Below, piece by piece: positions 49,940-59,332 of a stretch of 64,000 nucleotides of DNA (the stretch's first letter is position 1; each line of letters begins with the position of its first letter). Source of the DNA: Erwinia psidii (GTDB lineage: Bacteria; Pseudomonadota; Gammaproteobacteria; Enterobacterales; Enterobacteriaceae); contig NZ_RHHM01000010.1 in NCBI RefSeq assembly GCF_003846135.1, positions 62,001-126,000 on the forward strand, in the 5' to 3' direction. The notes beneath the pieces are model-generated. The model did not search any database, had not been told where the DNA came from, and was given only the letters and a program-made list of their open reading frames with translations. The position numbers were made by a program, and so were the translations under genes.

Positions 49940-52471
49940 ATGACTCTATTGCCTAATCAATGGTACAGGCTACGGCGTATTGCCGTGCCGGCCATTGTTT
50001 TGTTTTTGAGTGGTTCGGTTTCCGTCAGAGCCGAATTATATTTCAATACGCAATCTCTCAGACTTAATCAGCAGCAACGGGAACAGGCAGACCTTTCCAG
50101 ACTGGCCAGCGTGGATGCCCAGCTACCGGGAGAATATGACGTCAGTGTGAGGGTGAATATGACCAATATTGGCAAGCAAAAGCTACATTTTCTTCCCTGC
50201 GGAAATCAACTCTGTGCCATGCTGACGCCGGCACTGTTGCGCACATGGGGAGTGAAGCTGTCCGCCATCCCCGCACTCTCTTCTTTATCCGATGATGAGC
50301 CGCTTAACCATCCAGGTGACTATATTACCGACTTTCGTGAATCTTTTGATTTCGAACAGCAGCAGCTTAACATCACTTTCCCTCAGGCGGTGATGGATAA
50401 CAGCCACCGTGGTTATATTCCGCCCGCACGCTGGGAGAATGGGTTGCCAATGCTGTTCTCATCATACAGCTATACCGGTTCTCAAACGAAATATCGCGGG
50501 GAGGGTATGGGAAGCATCTGGATGCAGTATCTGAACCTGCGTAACGGGATTAACCTGGGAGCATGGCGAATTCGTAATTACAGTTATCTGGCACACAGCA
50601 ATACGGCAGGAACATCATGGAACAGTATGCAGACCTGGATTGAACGCGATCTGCCGGGGCTGCAATCCCGTCTGACCGTCGGTGAAGCCATCACGCCAGG
50701 GCTGGTTTTTGACAGTATGAGTTACCATGGTGTGTCTTTATCCTCTCAGGACGAAATGCGCCCTGACAGCATGAGGGGCTACGCGCCAGAAATCCGGGGT
50801 ATTGCACTGAGTAATGCAATGGTGGAAGTCTTGCAAAATGGTAATTTGCTTTATCAGACCTTTGTGACGCCCGGTAGTTTTGTGATCAACGATTTGTATG
50901 CCACTTCAACGTCAGGTGACTTACAGATACGGGTCCACGAAGAAGATGGCACCGTTCGGGAATTTACTCAGGCATTTGCCTCTCCGCCGGTTTCAGTCCG
51001 CAACGGCGTCACCCGCTTTTCCACCACGTTTGGGCAGTACAGCCCCGGATCTGCCCGCTCATCCGGCAAAACTCAGCGTTTCTGGCAGGGCGAGGTGTTG
51101 CATGGCATCTCCGGCAACACGTCGTTATACGGCGGTGCGATTTTAGCCGACAACTACCAGAGTGGATTACTGGGCGTAGGGCAGGGGCTGGGAGATTTAG
51201 GGGCGCTATCGCTGGATATCACACATGCCGTGACGACATTTGTTAATGAGAATCAGCAGAAAGGGCAATCTTTACGCCTGCGCTACAGCAAAAATTTCGA
51301 TTCCACCGGAACCAATGTCGCTGTCGCCGGCTATCGGTATTCCACGGGTGGGTACTACAGCTTTGATGAGGCCAGCGAAAATTATTTTTCCCAGGGTTAC
51401 AGCGGCAACCAGATAAAAAACAGGATCCAGATATCAATGAGCCAGAATGCGGGGCAGCTTGGCTCGCTATCCCTGTCTGCCTGGCAACAGCAATATCGCG
51501 GCAGGCATAGCCCCACGTCGCGATCGGTTGCCGGTAACTGGAGTAAAAACTTCAATGGCATTGCAGTTGGTCTGAGCCAGAGCCAGAATCGGTCTTCACG
51601 AAGCCGACAACTGGACAATGTTACCTCTGCAAGCATCAGCCTGCCTCTGGGCAGATGGCTGGGTGGTGAGAATACCTCATTGCGTCAGAGTAACCGCATC
51701 ACGCATTCCTCAAATGGTCTGACCAGCATGACCACCATGCTCAGTGGCAGCACGCTGGGGAAAAATAACCTCTCTTACTCACTGGCGCAAAGCCGTTCCC
51801 GGCAGAGCGGCAACCAGACCAGTGACGGTACCGCGCTGTCACTTAGCTGGCAGGGTGATAAGGGCACTTATAATGCCGGATACAGTAATTTTTATGGGCA
51901 AAATGAGCGGCTAACGTGGGGCGTGAATGGTTCGATGGTGGTCCATCCTTACGGGATTACGCTCGCTCAGTCACTGCCTGAGGGTAGCAGCTACGCCCTT
52001 GTGCGCGCACCGGGAGCACAGGATGTCAGAGTGCTTAACCGTTCTGGTGTGGCCACCGACAGTCGTGGCTATGCCGTGGTTCCCACTTTAACGCCTTACC
52101 GTGAGAATGAAATCAGTCTGGATACGGGCACGCTTTCTGACAATGTTGACCTGCTTAACCCTTCCCACAGTGCCGTACCGGTTCGTGAAGCGCTGGTTCT
52201 GACCGATTATCAGACCCTGATTGGTTATCGTCTCTTCATCAGGTTACAGCACGCGGGTAAACCTTTGCCTTTTGGCACGGTTGTCAGTGCCGGTCAAAGT
52301 AGTGGCATTGCCGATGAACATGGGCAGGTGTTTATTTCTGGCGTGCCGGATAAAACGGTACTCACCGCAGCGCTCTCTGACGGCAAATCCTGTAAAGCTG
52401 ATTTTGATACACGTGGTCCGGGCATCAGGACATCGGGCGGCCTGCTCATCGCCAGTCTGGAGTGTCAGTAA
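49940..52471 (+). CDS. Outer-membrane fimbrial usher
   Basis: 843-residue FimD/PapC family usher. Signal peptide, N-terminal chaperone-binding domain (LYFNTQSLRL), translocation barrel with plug, and C-terminal domains (LPFGTVVSA, GQVFISGVPDKTVL, ending CQ with the Cys pair SCKA/LEC). Conserved LRNGINLGAWRIRNYSYL and GEAITPGLVFDSMSYHGVSL are diagnostic. 24 bases after the chaperone. Confidence 0.94.
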   Translation: MTLLPNQWYRLRRIAVPAIVLFLSGSVSVRAELYFNTQSLRLNQQQREQADLSRLASVDAQLPGEYDVSVRVNMTNIGKQKLHFLPCGNQLCAMLTPALLRTWGVKLSAIPALSSLSDDEPLNHPGDYITDFRESFDFEQQQLNITFPQAVMDNSHRGYIPPARWENGLPMLFSSYSYTGSQTKYRGEGMGSIWMQYLNLRNGINLGAWRIRNYSYLAHSNTAGTSWNSMQTWIERDLPGLQSRLTVGEAITPGLVFDSMSYHGVSLSSQDEMRPDSMRGYAPEIRGIALSNAMVEVLQNGNLLYQTFVTPGSFVINDLYATSTSGDLQIRVHEEDGTVREFTQAFASPPVSVRNGVTRFSTTFGQYSPGSARSSGKTQRFWQGEVLHGISGNTSLYGGAILADNYQSGLLGVGQGLGDLGALSLDITHAVTTFVNENQQKGQSLRLRYSKNFDSTGTNVAVAGYRYSTGGYYSFDEASENYFSQGYSGNQIKNRIQISMSQNAGQLGSLSLSAWQQQYRGRHSPTSRSVAGNWSKNFNGIAVGLSQSQNRSSRSRQLDNVTSASISLPLGRWLGGENTSLRQSNRITHSSNGLTSMTTMLSGSTLGKNNLSYSLAQSRSRQSGNQTSDGTALSLSWQGDKGTYNAGYSNFYGQNERLTWGVNGSMVVHPYGITLAQSLPEGSSYALVRAPGAQDVRVLNRSGVATDSRGYAVVPTLTPYRENEISLDTGTLSDNVDLLNPSHSAVPVREALVLTDYQTLIGYRLFIRLQHAGKPLPFGTVVSAGQSSGIADEHGQVFISGVPDKTVLTAALSDGKSCKADFDTRGPGIRTSGGLLIASLECQ

Positions 52472-53484
52472 TGAAAAAAAAATTAGCGTTCACGTTCTTT
52501 GTCCTGTCAGTGTTTTGCTACTCCGGGTCAGCGCTGGCGACGGGTTATTGCACTTCAGCCGTGGATGCTCATACCATAGAGCTTGGCACTATCTATGTGC
52601 CAGTGCAGAGCACCACCGGTGACATCGTTAGCATGTCACAGAGAGATATTCAGGTGACCTGCGACGCTGATGTCTCTACCTATCTGCAACCGGGCGATCC
52701 TGATTTTGTCTGGGGATCGACGGGGGAAACGTTTATGACGCCGGAGGGGATAAGCTGTGCCATCGTTGACAGCGGATTTGCTCTGGAAGGGACAGGTCTG
52801 GGACTGGTCTGGATCCAAAGAAATTCAGGCTCGAATGGCTGGTCTTGCCTGAGTGGCGCACTAATCGGTGCAGGCAAAGTAAGAAGGGGACTGGTCAGAC
52901 GTGGTTTGACGACCCTGACGGATAAGTTCTATGTGGTCAGAACCTCATTGCCTCTGGTATACAAGAATGCCGGGAACATCACACAATCTATCGGCGTTGA
53001 TGAAGCCGATGAGAATCGCGTGGCGATTGGCCAGTTATATACGATCTATATTTCAGGCAATGTCATCATTGAAAGCGGCGGCTGCACTATTGAATCGAAC
53101 CCCGTCGTATCCATGGGAACCGTGTCGACATCAACGTTTAGGGGTATTGGCACTCGCGGAGCGAATGTGCCTTTTTATATCGATCTACAGAAATGCTACG
53201 GAGTGGAAAAAAAGATTGATATCGCTTTTCAACCTGTTTCAGGATTCCTTGATGAGGCAAATTCGGTGATTGCTCTCGAAGAGGGAAGCAATGCCGCCAG
53301 CGGGGTGGGTATCCAGCTGATGTTCAATGGTGAGAACATCCACACCGATGGATCTTACCATTCTTTTCCACTGCAACAGGGGCTGACCCGCCTGCCGTTT
53401 GTCGCACGTTATTACCAGGTGGCGAACACGGTCACGCCGGGTACGGTTGAATCCTCAGTGATTTTTTATGTTTACTATGAATAA
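52471..53484 (+). CDS. Fimbrial tip adhesin
   Basis: 337 residues from ATG 52471, which shares a base with the usher stop; GGAG lies 8 bases upstream. Signal peptide, then a unique N-terminal domain (to about 195; Cys-containing TGYCTSAVDA, SCAIVDSG, WSCLSG) expected to bind the receptor, then a pilin domain (GGCTIESNPVVSMGTV, DLQKCYG, ending FYVYYE). The receptor cannot be predicted. Confidence 0.82.
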   Translation: MKKKLAFTFFVLSVFCYSGSALATGYCTSAVDAHTIELGTIYVPVQSTTGDIVSMSQRDIQVTCDADVSTYLQPGDPDFVWGSTGETFMTPEGISCAIVDSGFALEGTGLGLVWIQRNSGSNGWSCLSGALIGAGKVRRGLVRRGLTTLTDKFYVVRTSLPLVYKNAGNITQSIGVDEADENRVAIGQLYTIYISGNVIIESGGCTIESNPVVSMGTVSTSTFRGIGTRGANVPFYIDLQKCYGVEKKIDIAFQPVSGFLDEANSVIALEEGSNAASGVGIQLMFNGENIHTDGSYHSFPLQQGLTRLPFVARYYQVANTVTPGTVESSVIFYVYYE

Positions 53485-53577
53485 AAAGCGCATATAAGCG
53501 CTCACCCGGTGCGAAAGCAAACGGTAATCGCCCGTGCGTTGTTCTGCCACGGGCGGCTTACTTACCGACCGATCAAA

Positions 53578-55695
53578 TTAAAAATCATAACCAACGGTGG
53601 CGATAAGAGTACGTTCAGCCCCCCAGTAGCAGAAGCCAGTACCGTAGCAGGCCGACACGTAATCACGGTCGGTCAGGTTATTGGCGTTCAGCTGCACAAA
53701 GGCGCCTTTCAGGCTGCTGTTCCATGCGCCCAGATCGGCGCGAACCGAGGCATCAAACAGGGTGGCAGAAGGCAAACGGGTGGTATTTTCGTTATCGGCC
53801 CACTGTTTGCCGATGTAGCGCACACCGGCGCCAACACTTATCCCATAATCAAACTGATACTTCGCCCACGCGGACGCCATTGAGTCCGGTGTGACATAAG
53901 GCGTATGCCCGTCATTACCGTCAACGGCATCTTTAAAACGTACATGGTTAAGGGTGTAGCTGGCAACGGTACTCAGACGCGGTGTCAGCTGATTATGGGC
54001 TTCCAGCTCAATACCCTGAGAATGTACTTTTCCTGCAGGCTCATAGTAGGACCCGACCACAACGCGGTTGCCCACATCTTTTTGCGTCAAATCGTACACT
54101 GCCAGCGAATAGAGGTCAGAAGTACCGTGCGGCTGATATTTCACCCCGGTTTCATACTGTTCAGAGGTGGTGGGCTTCAGCAGATTACCATCCGCACCAG
54201 ACAGGGATTGAGGCGTAATGGCCTGACTGTAGCTGACATAAGGTGAAATGCCATTATCAAAGGCATAGAGCAGTGCGGCGCGGCCGCTAACGTGGTCATC
54301 CTGTCGACGGTATTTGGTGCCATAGTCATAATTATCCGTCTGTGAGACAAGACGATCATATCGGCCAGACACGTTGAAATGCCATTTCTGCCACTGCATT
54401 TCATCCTGTAAATAGACACCAGCCTGAGAGTAACGACGTTGTGAATTATAGAACGTGTAGCTTCGTTGCGTGCCCACCGCTTCACCGGTCAGGGCATTGA
54501 GTTGGCTGGCATAGTCACCGGCATCGCTCAGGGCGTTTTTGTACTGATGATATTCAGCACCCAGCACCATCTTATGATTAACGTCACCGGTGGCAAAGTC
54601 GGCTTCCAGCTGGTTGTCAAGGGCGAACGCATCCAGCGATGAACGTGAACCGGAGTAGTAGCGATTCAGCAGGTCCGGGTTACTGCTGTCCCAGCCAATC
54701 TGATAGACCTGATCCAAATCAACATCGGAATGTGAGTAGCTGGCGGTGGAGCGAAAAGCCCAGGTGTCATTGAAACGGTGTGAAAATTGATAGCTGTAAA
54801 TCTGTTCGCGTCGCTTGAACTGATCCAGTGAACTGTCACCATCGTAAAAACCGCTGCTCAACTTGCGGCCATTGTGTTCGGTGATGCTGCCGTCACCGGG
54901 AACCGAACTGTGATAGCCGCCGGAGGGATCTTTCTGTAAATAAGCCCGCAGCAGAAGAGAGGTATCTTCGTCTGGCTGCCACAGCAGGGAAGGGGAGATA
55001 GCATATTTCTCTTCCCTTGTGTGATCGTACTGGGTGTTACTGTTACGGGTAATTCCGGTCAGGCGAAACGCCCATTGATCGTTAATCGCATTGGTATAGT
55101 CAAACGCCACGCTGTTGGTACTGTTGGTCCCGGTTGAGGCACGGAAGTGGCCTTCCTGAATAAACTGCGGTCGTTTGGCGCTTTCCATCACCAGGCCGCC
55201 AGGTACGGTCTGACCATACAGGGCAGAGGACGGGCCTTTAATCACGTCGATGCGGTCGAGAAACCATGGATCCACCTGCAACACATTGTAGCTGCCTGGA
55301 TCGCTCATCAGACGCAGGCCATCGAGGAAAATATTGTCCACGTCACCGCCATGAAAACCACGCAGTGAAACGGTATCGTAGCGGCTGGCAGCCCCGGCGA
55401 AATTAGTGAAAGCGCCAGCGGTGTAATTCAGCGCCTGATTGACATCCAACGCGCCCTGGTCCTCCATCTGCTGGCGGGTTACCACGGAGACAGACTGTGC
55501 GGTAGTAATCAAAGGCCGATCGGTTTTCATTGCGCCTGTGCTGGTTTTGGCGTTGTAACCGGTGGTCGGTGTGGTCGCTGTTTCATCGGGTTGTGCGGTA
55601 ACAATCATGTTATCCGCTGCGAAAGAGAGAACCGGAGAAATCAGTGCGATGGAACAAAGCAGGGCAGAACGCTTCAGAGTAAACGGCATTCTCAT
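53578..55695 (-). CDS. foxA: TonB-dependent ferrioxamine receptor FoxA
   Basis: 705-residue outer-membrane siderophore receptor. Signal peptide, TonB-box-like MIVTA, plug with SVVTRQQMEDQGALDVNQAL and RYDTVSLRGFHGGDVDNIF, QVDPWFLDRIDVIKGPSSAL, then a 22-strand barrel ending CYWGAERTLIATVGYDF. The plug and terminal blocks are nearly those of Yersinia FoxA/Erwinia FoxR, and also related to FhuA. Fur boxes lie upstream. Imports ferrioxamine-type hydroxamate siderophores. Confidence 0.88.
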   Translation of the reverse strand: MRMPFTLKRSALLCSIALISPVLSFAADNMIVTAQPDETATTPTTGYNAKTSTGAMKTDRPLITTAQSVSVVTRQQMEDQGALDVNQALNYTAGAFTNFAGAASRYDTVSLRGFHGGDVDNIFLDGLRLMSDPGSYNVLQVDPWFLDRIDVIKGPSSALYGQTVPGGLVMESAKRPQFIQEGHFRASTGTNSTNSVAFDYTNAINDQWAFRLTGITRNSNTQYDHTREEKYAISPSLLWQPDEDTSLLLRAYLQKDPSGGYHSSVPGDGSITEHNGRKLSSGFYDGDSSLDQFKRREQIYSYQFSHRFNDTWAFRSTASYSHSDVDLDQVYQIGWDSSNPDLLNRYYSGSRSSLDAFALDNQLEADFATGDVNHKMVLGAEYHQYKNALSDAGDYASQLNALTGEAVGTQRSYTFYNSQRRYSQAGVYLQDEMQWQKWHFNVSGRYDRLVSQTDNYDYGTKYRRQDDHVSGRAALLYAFDNGISPYVSYSQAITPQSLSGADGNLLKPTTSEQYETGVKYQPHGTSDLYSLAVYDLTQKDVGNRVVVGSYYEPAGKVHSQGIELEAHNQLTPRLSTVASYTLNHVRFKDAVDGNDGHTPYVTPDSMASAWAKYQFDYGISVGAGVRYIGKQWADNENTTRLPSATLFDASVRADLGAWNSSLKGAFVQLNANNLTDRDYVSACYGTGFCYWGAERTLIATVGYDF

Positions 55696-55781
55696 TGTCA
55701 GTTACCTTACAAAATGTGTGGCCGGTAGAATTGGCCTACGCCGACAGAAGTGGAAAGAGGCGTAGTGATAATAATGTAAAG

Positions 55782-55810
55782 ATTAATGATAATCTCAATG
55801 AGAATTATTA
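55782..55810 (-). promoter_or_regulatory. Overlapping Fur boxes upstream of foxA
   Basis: ATTAATGATAATCTCAATG (13 of 19 to the Fur consensus) runs into AATGAGAATTATTA, giving overlapping hexamer arrays about 90 bases upstream of foxA. Confidence 0.8.
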
Positions 55811-55877
55811 ACTTTTGTATTCGAAGATTCAAGTAATGATTTACATATCAATTACCTGTTAATGACATGGATTTAAC

Positions 55878-55899
55878 ACGTGGCACTTTCGTGCCACGT
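55878..55899 (-). terminator. Hairpin after treA, probable terminator
   Basis: Perfect 9-bp stem ACGTGGCAC / GTGCCACGT; read on the minus strand its loop is GAAA. It lies 5 bases past the treA stop. T run is short. Confidence 0.6.
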
Positions 55900-55903
55900 T
55901 GTG

Positions 55904-57571
55904 CTACTGCTTTTTGGTGATATCGCTGACGTTATTGCAAACAACATTTTCAGGGCAGTAAAGATCCATCAGCTTCAGCGTTACGCCATTGGTCCAGCCA
56001 AAACCATCCTGTAACGGATACTCTCCGCCGCCACCGCCGCCCAGCCCTTTACCGTCCACCACATATTTTTCCACCAGCTTGTGCTGTTTATCGTAAGTGG
56101 CCTGTACGTTATTAAGAAAGCGTATACCGATCTCTTTTGCCAGCGCCTGTTTGCCGTAGTTGTTCAGCCCCTCGACGGCGGCCCACTGTAGCGGCGCCCA
56201 GCCGTTTGGCGCATCCCACTGCTGGCCATTGTTAACCGTGGTGGTTACCAAACCGCCTTCTTTCAGCAGCTGTTTTTCCACGGCAGAAGCCGTTTTATCC
56301 GCCTGCTGCGGCGTTGCCACTTTCAGCCAGAGTGGGAACAGCGTGGCGGCGGTCAGCTGTGGGCGTACCGTGCCACTCTGCCAGCCATAATCGGCATACC
56401 AGCCCTGTTTTTCATCCCACATATAACGGTTAATGGCCTGCTGACGCTTTGTTGCCAGCTGCGTGAAATGCTGGCTGGCCTGCTCATCTTTAGTCAGATG
56501 AGTAGCATGGGCCAGCGTCATTTCAAGGTGGAAAAGCAGTGAGTTGAGGTCAACCGGAAGAATACGGGTAGTCTGAATGGTGGCTATTTCTCCGGGCCTT
56601 GCAAACCAGCGGGAGCTGAAATCCCAGCCGGAGGCGGCACCGGCACGCAGATCGCGGTACAGTTCGTTTTTGTTACGTCCGCCCGCTTTCTGCATGGTGG
56701 CGATATCGTCCATCCAGGATTCGGTGCGTGGTACGTCACGGGCGTCCCAGAAACGGTTAAGGACGGTGCCATTCTTCAGTCGCACTGCACGCTGGCTGGC
56801 CTCACCAGGTTTCAGCGCGTCAGCGCCAGCCATCCAGTAATCGTACTCTTTCCGAAGTTCTGGCAGATAGCGACGGTAAACTTCATCCCCCTGATGCTGT
56901 GCCAGCAGATCGACCATCATGCTGAAAAACGGTGGCTGTGAACGGCTGAGGTAATAGCTGCGGTTGCCATTGGGAATATGGCCATATTTATCCAGTAAAA
57001 AAGCGAAATTATTCACCATATTCTCTACGCGATCCCAGTGTCCGCTTTCTGCCAGGCCAAGCATAGTGAAGTAGCTGTCCCAGTAATAGACCTCGCGGAA
57101 GCGGCCACCGGGTACCACATAGGGTGCAGGCAGCGTCAGCAGCGAATCCCACGAACTGGCCTGATGGGCGGTACGGGTCAACACAGGCCAAAGCCCGTTG
57201 ATATGCTGACGCAAACTTTGTCCGGCGGGCGGCTGATATGCTTTTCCGTCGCCGGGCAGAATAAAATTAGCCGCCACAAAACGCTTCAGATCAAAACCAT
57301 GCTGGCTTTTTTGCATTTGCCAGTCGGCAACGATCAGGGAAGGATTGCTTTTGGCAACGGCATCAGCAAACGTTTTCTGATCGGAAAAGATTTTGGCCAC
57401 CTGTACTTCCTGAAACAGTGGCCCGAAGAGAATATCGGGCGGTTGTGGTGAAGCCGTCAGCATCCGCTGGGGGATATCCGCCGCTGTGGCATAGCCAGTC
57501 TGGGCCAGCGCCGCAACCAGCAAGGGTAGCACCAGCGCGGTTTTCCATTGATGTTTTTCGACTCTTTGCAT
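55904..57571 (-). CDS. treA: Periplasmic trehalase TreA
   Basis: 555-residue GH37 trehalase splitting trehalose into two glucose units in the periplasm, feeding the glucose PTS (ptsG). Signal peptide ([18 protein letters not shown]), trehalase signature 1 [15 protein letters not shown] and signature 2 [13 protein letters not shown], plus [19 protein letters not shown]. In E. coli treA is next to ymgE; here the fimbrial operon and foxA are inserted between. Confidence 0.95.
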   Translation of the reverse strand: MQRVEKHQWKTALVLPLLVAALAQTGYATAADIPQRMLTASPQPPDILFGPLFQEVQVAKIFSDQKTFADAVAKSNPSLIVADWQMQKSQHGFDLKRFVAANFILPGDGKAYQPPAGQSLRQHINGLWPVLTRTAHQASSWDSLLTLPAPYVVPGGRFREVYYWDSYFTMLGLAESGHWDRVENMVNNFAFLLDKYGHIPNGNRSYYLSRSQPPFFSMMVDLLAQHQGDEVYRRYLPELRKEYDYWMAGADALKPGEASQRAVRLKNGTVLNRFWDARDVPRTESWMDDIATMQKAGGRNKNELYRDLRAGAASGWDFSSRWFARPGEIATIQTTRILPVDLNSLLFHLEMTLAHATHLTKDEQASQHFTQLATKRQQAINRYMWDEKQGWYADYGWQSGTVRPQLTAATLFPLWLKVATPQQADKTASAVEKQLLKEGGLVTTTVNNGQQWDAPNGWAPLQWAAVEGLNNYGKQALAKEIGIRFLNNVQATYDKQHKLVEKYVVDGKGLGGGGGGEYPLQDGFGWTNGVTLKLMDLYCPENVVCNNVSDITKKQ

Positions 57572-58111
57572 TGGTTATTCTCCCTGAACGGATTCAGCGA
57601 TCCGTAACTTATTGACCGTAAAAAAACTTTAGACGATTTTTTACAGAACGTGACCAGGACAGCGGGAAGTGTGAAGCCGCCAGGGTTTTCAGAGATCGGC
57701 AGCAGAACGAGGTTAATCTCAGATGGAAAATTGCCAGATAGCCTGCTAATAAGCAGAAACGTTTTTGAATACCTTACCAATATGCCCGGTGAACAACAGG
57801 GCACAGCTGTTGTTCCGGCCTCAGGGGGGGGCTTTTAATATTTAATCTCTTCAGTTTTGATAATTAATAAAACCAATTACCTGGTGTTATTACGTCACGT
57901 TACTTTTCTGTTTATTTTAATTATTGGTGCCTTTATGTCAGCATCATTACGATTTTTTTAGTGATTGGTAGCCCTGAAGTTTATAATAAATTTTTATTTT
58001 ACTGATAAGGTGAAAAATAATTTAAATTAGAAAAAACAATGACTGAGTTTTTATCAGGCAGAAGATAGTATCGATAAAAATATAATTGGTTTATCACCTA
58101 AAAGGACTTGA
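57572..58111. other. AT-rich gene-free region between treA and the VasL-like gene
   Basis: About 540 bases, strongly AT-rich towards the right. No supported gene; it should hold the divergent promoters of treA and the type VI-related gene. Confidence 0.5.
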
Positions 58112-59293
58112 ATGATGACCACACCAACACAAAATATCCTGCATACGGGAAGCGATCCCCGCGCCGTAGCGGAATTTATCGAGCTTCGTCGTGAAACAGC
58201 AAAAATAAGTCATTCCACCCTCAAAGATATTGACTGGCAGCGGGTGGAGGAACTGTCAATCGCGTTGTTCCGATGTAATGGCATGGATTTGCAAAGCGTC
58301 GCATGGTACACCATGGCAAGGGCATGGCGCGCCGGTCTGGCGGGGCTGTGTGAGGGCCTTGAAATCGTCACGGCGATGATGAAGTATCAATGGCCTACGC
58401 TGTGGCCTCATCCTCTGTCTGCCCGGCTGGCGATTGTCACCTGGCTGAGTACCGGTATTCAGCAATTGATCCGTTCCCTGAACTTCAGCCAGCAGGATCT
58501 TCCTCTGCTGCTCAGGCTAAAATCCCAGCTTGATGAGAATGTCGACACCCTGGAAAGGCTGGCGCAAAAACATCTGTCACAGCTTGACTGGCTTAAAGTC
58601 CAGGTGAGTGATTTGATTGGCCGGTATGCGCCCCCCGGACATGAATTGCCGATGGACCGCCGCGATTTTCAGCAAAACGATGAGGCAAAAGGCGACGGAA
58701 CTGTTCCTCCTTCCCATACTGCCGATGTATACACGCCGCTGATCTACGTCCCACGCGATCTCACCTCGTCAACGGCGCTCAATGTTTCGTTGAGTTTCTG
58801 GGAGCGCAGTCGAGGTTTCATTGCCGGGATGATTGCGATGGTGCTGTTTGGCACAATGGTGATATGGGCCTGTGAACTGATGCAGCCTGTGCCCGGCAGG
58901 GCGCAGCGAATGACCATGCTTGCTCAGCAGATCACCCCGCAGCAGTTCAGACCGGATGTCAGCTGGCAGCAGAGCGCGGCGGCAATGGCCTTACCGGAGG
59001 AGCAGATGCAGTTGTGGCAGACAGCGCGATATCGCCTGCAAAAGCTCAACGAAGAACTTGACGCGATGGAACAGGCGAATCCGCAGTGCGTGATACTGCC
59101 TGAAGTAAAGGCAAGAGTGGTGACCATCCAGCAACCGGTTCAGGAGCTGATACCCACAGAAGAGCTACTGCGTAAGCTGGCAAAGAATAACACCTCACCG
59201 GTATTGCGCGGAAAAATTGAATTACGGCTAAAGCAGCTGCTTGCACGTTACGCGCTGATCCTGCGAGAGGATCAGCACGATGACGAGGTATAA
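58112..59293 (+). CDS. Orphan type VI secretion VasL/TssA-like protein
   Basis: 393 residues. N-terminal ImpA_N domain (about 10-125: DPRAVAEFIELRRETAKISH, VAWYTMARAWRAGLAGLCEG, YQWPTLWPHPLSARL), a single transmembrane helix (about 231-253: GFIAGMIAMVLFGTMVIWA), and a helical VasL-type C-terminus. AAAGGAC precedes ATG 58112. No other T6SS structural gene is adjacent. AT-rich upstream DNA suggests acquisition. Confidence 0.8.
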   Translation: MMTTPTQNILHTGSDPRAVAEFIELRRETAKISHSTLKDIDWQRVEELSIALFRCNGMDLQSVAWYTMARAWRAGLAGLCEGLEIVTAMMKYQWPTLWPHPLSARLAIVTWLSTGIQQLIRSLNFSQQDLPLLLRLKSQLDENVDTLERLAQKHLSQLDWLKVQVSDLIGRYAPPGHELPMDRRDFQQNDEAKGDGTVPPSHTADVYTPLIYVPRDLTSSTALNVSLSFWERSRGFIAGMIAMVLFGTMVIWACELMQPVPGRAQRMTMLAQQITPQQFRPDVSWQQSAAAMALPEEQMQLWQTARYRLQKLNEELDAMEQANPQCVILPEVKARVVTIQQPVQELIPTEELLRKLAKNNTSPVLRGKIELRLKQLLARYALILREDQHDDEV

Positions 59294-59332
59294 AAGTGCG
59301 CATCTCCACGTCTGTGACGTAATGCACAGGGT

